Source: Branchiostoma floridae
Lineage: Eukaryota > Chordata > Leptocardii > Amphioxiformes > Branchiostomatidae
Assembly: GCF_000003815.2 (NCBI RefSeq)
Contig: NC_049984.1
Coordinates: 10,998,556-11,062,555, forward strand
Reading direction: 5' to 3'
DNA length: 64,000 bases
The translations under genes were made by a program, and so were the position numbers. The notes under the pieces were generated by a model, which did not search any database, was not told the origin of the DNA, and worked only from the letters and a program-made list of their open reading frames with translations. Of this stretch, positions 59,805 to 64,000 are shown one piece after another. Every line of letters begins with the position of its first letter. Positions within the stretch are counted from its first letter, which is position 1.

Positions 59805-62800
59805 ATGTCATCGGTAAGAATTGACGTTGCACGTCTATCAGGGGAGGTGAGCAAGTTGGTTCCAAACGCAACTGTCAACAGATATTGTCTAACCCGCCTT
59901 GCCAATAGAATCTCCAAAATAGCATCGGTGGTCATTAAGGATGATTCAAGGCGGATAGTCCTATCCCCAGATGAAGCTGAAAGCCACCAGCAAGCGCTAC
60001 GCGAGTTCCATAGCCTTCTTGAAGGGGTTCAGGACTACCTGACCATTTTCTCCCAAGACATCCAAAACGTGGCACCCATCTTGGGTCCGGAAAACGTCAG
60101 ATCCGACTTCGACGCGTTTGGTGATCGGCTGCGTCGGCTCTTGCCAAGATTAGTGCTCGCCCTTAGAGATGAAGAGAAGACCGAGATTGTGGAGGAGTTT
60201 TCAGAGAACAAAATGAAGAAGGAAGATGAGGAAGACGCCAGAGCAGACCGGGGTGATGTGGATAATACGCCTGTAGAGCCTGGAGGTGAGAGTCAAGTTG
60301 TGATGCTATAAGAAACGATGAGATCGTATCGAACGAATTCTTGCAGTTGCAGTTTGACACATTTACTTCAATTTGTTCACTCATGATGCTCTCAGGCAAC
60401 CAAGATCGTTCATTTAGTTCGGTTAAATGTATCTGCAAATGTAAATCTTCGCTAACATGTCATTACAAGATTAAACAAGAGTTCGTAGACCTCAGGCCTG
60501 CATGAAATGTATTGGGTTTCTGTAGACCTATTGTGTATTTTTGCCTTTTTGTCTGTGGTACGTGGTTGGAAAAATGAGCTTTTTACTGTGTTGGTTGTGC
60601 ACCATGCAAAAGTCTGACTCTGAAATTCCATTTTCTGAATTTGTAAGTTTGGACAGGGATGAACATTACTTATTTTGGATTTCTTAAGTATGTAACCAAC
60701 CACAGTACTTTGAAGTTGTTGAGACGCTACCTTTTTTTGTCTCAGATGGCCCATGCACATGTAGTTACTCTGTCACATGATATACTAATATCTTCCTATT
60801 TCAATGTACTGACCTAATGCAGCTGCTAAGTCTCCTTGGTTTGTGTTCTTCCAATGATATTCATTAAAGATTTATTTCTGGGGTGTTATTCACTTGACAT
60901 CGGAATGTTACTCGCATAATTTGACCAATGATACTTTTATCTGTACTAGTTCCATAGACATTAGACAACATGAATAGTGGTAGCCCCCATGCAGCAGCAA
61001 CAGTTAGTCCCCAGGGTGGTATGATATTTTCATTCAATCCATCCAACCCAAACCTAAATCTCCTGTAGTATCTAAGCCAAATTTAACAGCATAATTTACT
61101 ATGAAAAATGTCCTTGTCAATCCCATTTATAGATGGCAAGCTGCTGGCAATGGAAGCTTTGAAAAGTTCAGAAGCTGTTGTAGTCAAAGCAAACACCCAG
61201 CAAACATCCCCGCAAACCAATGAGCAGTTGCTTAGAAGGGGAATTTCATCATATATTTGCCGCGACAAAATGCAACAAACGATACTGAATTTAAAACAGA
61301 ACAAAGCTAAGCCTCCACCACTTAACCCTGCCTGTACCATAGATTAAGCAGGCCCAAAAACCAAGCGAATATGACTAGCCCAAAACAACAAATTACCTGC
61401 ATGTATACAGTATGGAAATGGCATTACCAAAGAAACAAAAAGAAACACAGGACAAATCATACACATACCTTTCTCTTATGCCCACACTCTATACAGTTCT
61501 CCTCCACATTAGAAAATTGCATCTTCTTCTGTTTAAGTTCAAGTTCAACCATGATTGCCAACAGGGTAAAGGAACTTGTACCGGAACTTAAAACTCAGTA
61601 CTATACAGCTCTAGAAACACCACAAAGAGTAATAAGCAAACTCCAATTATACCTGACCAACAGATATATAATCTGGCACACTCCCGTCATCTGGCAAACT
61701 GTCAGTGCCACTAAGTAACCTGATACATTGAAGGTAGCCCAGGCCAGATGATGGTTCTACACCCAACCATAATCTGTTTTTAAAACCAAGCAGATATTGG
61801 GAGGATGCCCCAACCACACTAAAACAGGGTCAACCTATACAGTATCAAGTTCAAGCACTAGGAGGCCCAAAATCAAACCTGACCACCAGGACACCACAAA
61901 CAACTCACGTACCAAATGGCAACACAATGGCACCTTGCGTTCCGGAGATACAGCGCACGCCCCGTGCCCGCACAAAAGGTAACCTAAAATGTCAAGTTCA
62001 AGCACCAAGGGCGCCAAAATCAAAATTGAGCATTATTCAGCCACCGCCGACACATGTGCCAAATATCATCGCGCCAGCACCAGCCGTTCAGAAGATATAA
62101 CTCCGGAAACACCCCTCCCGGACACAAAATTCGACCTGCCGGGTCAAGTTCAAACGCGACAAGGCCCAAAGTCAATCCTAGGCAACAGGCAACAACCCCC
62201 CACCCATGCACCAAAAATCGTCGCAATCGCGCGTATCGTTCCGGACACACAGCGCCAAAAGTGCCCCCAAAACACCAAAAATGCCACCTGCAATGTCAAG
62301 TTCAAACGCCAGGAGGCCCAAAATCAAACCTGAGTGTTAGGCTACCACCCCCAACCCACGTACCAAAAATCGTCGTGCTCGCACCATCCGTTCACGAGAT
62401 ACAGCGCCCTACATCCCCGGCTACCGAAAAGTTCCCACCAGCATCAAAACCATACCTGCATACATGCAGGTAAATAGAAATGCAGTATCGTGAAATGTTT
62501 ATTTTTCTATGCCACCTGATAGCCTGGGTACCCTCCAATTTCTATCGGGGCTCCTAACACTCGCTACCCTAGAAATAGGGTAGCGAGTATAAGGAGCCCC
62601 GGTAGAAATTGGAGGGTACCCAGGCTATCATGAGAATAGGAAGGCGCCCTATTATTTCTTTAGTTTGTCAAGCTACCATTTTGACCCGATCTGTTCTTCC
62701 TATTCACTATAGGGGTTGAAGGTCAACAACCAGGCGGAGGCAATGTTGTAGCTTCCGGTGAGTTATGTGCATTTTCTTCGCGTTTAACCTGAAAGTATAT

Positions 62801-64000
62801 GAGTTATGTATTCATTAAAACTGATATGTTGGTATTATGAAAATGCTGTTGGTGAAATGGCTACTCTTGTCGGCACCCCAGATAAAGGTGAACAAAAGTG
62901 AAAGTGAAACCAAACAGATTTTATCTAGTGGTGTGTTTACATCAACATGCCTTAGCCACCAAGTCCTGTTTTGCCATGACTGCTATAAATAACCCAGATA
63001 CGACTTCTCGACTCTAAAAATCCCGTGTCTCATAGTTTTCAGCGTAAGTTCCGTAGGGTTAAAGAATTGCTGAAAATCGGAATAATTGATTCGTTGATGG
63101 TGAAGATTTATTTTGCGTTTGATCTTTACTACGGGGGTAATCATCCTTGTTTAGTTTTCTCTTTCGGACATTATCAGTCAATAATTCAAAATACAGGCAA
63201 TGGGATTGATTGTGGCCATGTGAACATGCCCAATTTCGGTCCTCATTTTTGCCAGGAAATGCCCCCCCCCCCTAAAATTTACTAAGATTGATGAGATGGA
63301 CTGTTTTTGAAGGGCTATCCCTCATTACCGCACACAGGTTTTACTTGCTTCAGGTGTTTTTCGTGGAATGGACTTTCGCTAGACTGGACGGTGTACAGCC
63401 CCCTTAAATACAACATGAACATTGCTTAGGAATAGGAAAATACTTCATGTATAACACAATATAAACTATAGCATCTGGCATCTGATCCTAGAGTATGGAA
63501 GGCCTGTGTGCGCGGCTCAGGACAACCCCCCTTTCATCAGTATAGAAGATTTGCACTTCAGCCCGGTCCCTGAGAACGAGATACAGGGAAGCGAGAGGAG
63601 CGAGCTGGGCAGTGTCTACAGGGGTGCGTACATGAACACTCCAGTCGCCATCAAGAAGCTGCATGTACGGGATGGTGGACCCCACTAGTACGTTCTCCGT
63701 TTTTATTTCACTGCAACCTGATCGTTTTGTTTTACTTCATTTATCGTACTTTGTTTTGAATCTGTGCCATCCCCTACCGCTTCTACATCTATCTTACCCA
63801 TGCCTGAATAAAGACGTAGCACGCTGCACGACGGAACGGTTTTCTTTCTTTCTTTGGTTGTTTAGTTTGGAAATTATTTTTCACATTCAATGATACATGT
63901 GGTTGATTCACAGTGACCGACAGGACAGCCAGACATCAGCCATGGATCTCCGAAGTGAGGCTGAAGTTCTCATGAAATTCCAGTCCGAAAATGTTGTCCG
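59805..64000 (+). CDS. MLKL-like protein B, 5' part, cut by window end
   Basis: Exons: 59805-60285, 62713-62757, 63492-63687, 63914 to beyond the window. Phases agree (1, 1, 2). Exon 1 encodes 160 residues of an MLKL/HeLo-type helical domain. LREFHSLLEGVQDYL and the segment ending DRLRRLLPRLVLAL align with the same region of MLKL-like A. An acidic-basic stretch follows. The 45-nt exon is a Gly-rich linker (EGQQPGGGNVVAS). Exon 3 opens the kinase-like domain: SERSELGSVYRGAY is a degenerate glycine loop and VAIKK keeps the lysine. Exon 4 begins the alpha-C region, DLRSEAEVLMKFQSENVV. I chose the ATG at 59805; an open frame extends upstream without an ATG. The catalytic loop lies outside the window, so kinase versus pseudokinase status is unknown. 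The donor after exon 3 (TA|GTACGT) is the weakest junction. Confidence 0.75.
61133..61347 (+). CDS. Possible alternative terminal exon of MLKL-like B
   Basis: After the acceptor CCATTTATAG the frame that continues exon 1 stays open for 71 codons and then stops. It reads DGKLLAMEALKSSEAVVVK at first and later PPPLNPACTID. The phase fits exon 1 exactly. Splicing to it would give a protein of about 231 residues with the helical domain but no kinase-like domain. No strong internal donor is seen and no poly(A) signal lies close by, so it may be chance. Confidence 0.35.
61842..62410. repeat. Tandem array, about 152-bp unit, in an MLKL-like B intron
   Basis: TCAAGTTCAA recurs near 61842, 61991, 62143 and 62295. 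Units share GGAGGCCCAAAATCAAA, CACGTACCAAAAATCGTCG and GTTCCGGAGATACAGCGC. Long plus-strand frames here reflect low stop density in the C/A-rich unit, not a gene. Confidence 0.85.
62517..62630. mobile_element. Near-perfect 114-bp hairpin element, TAGCCTGG type
   Basis: Arms of about 55 bp pair around a GAAA loop centred at 62573. The left arm begins TGATAGCCTGGGTACCCTCC and the right arm ends with its complement. Only a few mismatches occur (for example ACACT against AGTAT). It shares the TAGCCTGG ends with the hairpin at 23844-23944. It lies in the MLKL-like B intron, 82 bp before the 45-nt exon. Confidence 0.88.
62900..62910 (+). promoter_or_regulatory. ISRE/IRF-like motif GAAAGTGAAAC
   Basis: A full match to GAAANNGAAAC inside an MLKL-like B intron. 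A window this size has roughly an even chance of one such match, so it is only a candidate. Confidence 0.2.

Noticed and set aside
61989-62473. Plus-strand frames of 114 and 139 codons
   Set aside because: Products of the stop-poor 152-bp tandem array in an intron.

Overview
This is a piece of an invertebrate animal genome, most probably a cephalochordate (amphioxus, Branchiostoma). The genes have short GT-AG introns. RIPK1-type kinases carry both a RHIM and a death domain, a chordate-like combination. The non-coding DNA is full of small inverted-repeat DNA transposons and degenerate tandem repeats. Two runs of 100 N mark a draft assembly. The species call is an inference.

Layout. 1-21.1 kb is gene-poor: one intronless PLAC8-family gene (+, 3133-3567), a 140-bp tandem repeat (about 10.0-10.5 kb) and a 910-bp TA-flanked transposon (19161-20070). 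From 21 kb to the end the window is gene-dense: RIPK1-like A (-, 21128-28584, 10 exons, 536 aa), MRPL52 (+, 29431-31265, 5 exons, 147 aa), NUDCD1 (-, 31841-39783, 9 exons, 589 aa), RIPK1-like B (+, 40745-48001, 12 exons, one running into a gap), MLKL-like A (-, 51241-57235, 10 exons, 478 aa) and MLKL-like B (+, from 59805, cut by the window end). I rebuilt all exon structures by hand from splice sites, reading phase and family similarity. In every complete gene the phases close and the coding length is a multiple of three.

How the genes fit together. MRPL52 and NUDCD1 are housekeeping genes. The other four form a linked set resembling vertebrate necroptosis machinery: two kinase-RHIM-death-domain proteins (upstream signalling and amyloid nucleation) and two proteins with an MLKL-type four-helix bundle followed by a kinase-like domain (membrane-permeabilising executioner). 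MLKL-like A is a clear pseudokinase: the HRD aspartate is Asn and the DFG aspartate is Gly. No separate RIPK3-like gene (kinase plus RHIM without a death domain) is present, so one of the two RIPK1-like paralogues may act directly on the MLKL-like proteins. That functional link is inference; the domain content is read from the sequence.

The introns hold many mobile elements: a 2.65-kb foldback element with THAP and YqaJ-nuclease relics (RIPK1-like A), a 3.55-kb element with a GATAA target duplication (NUDCD1), two copies of one hAT-type MITE (RIPK1-like A and MLKL-like A), a LINE tail (RIPK1-like B), and two TAGCCTGG hairpin elements.
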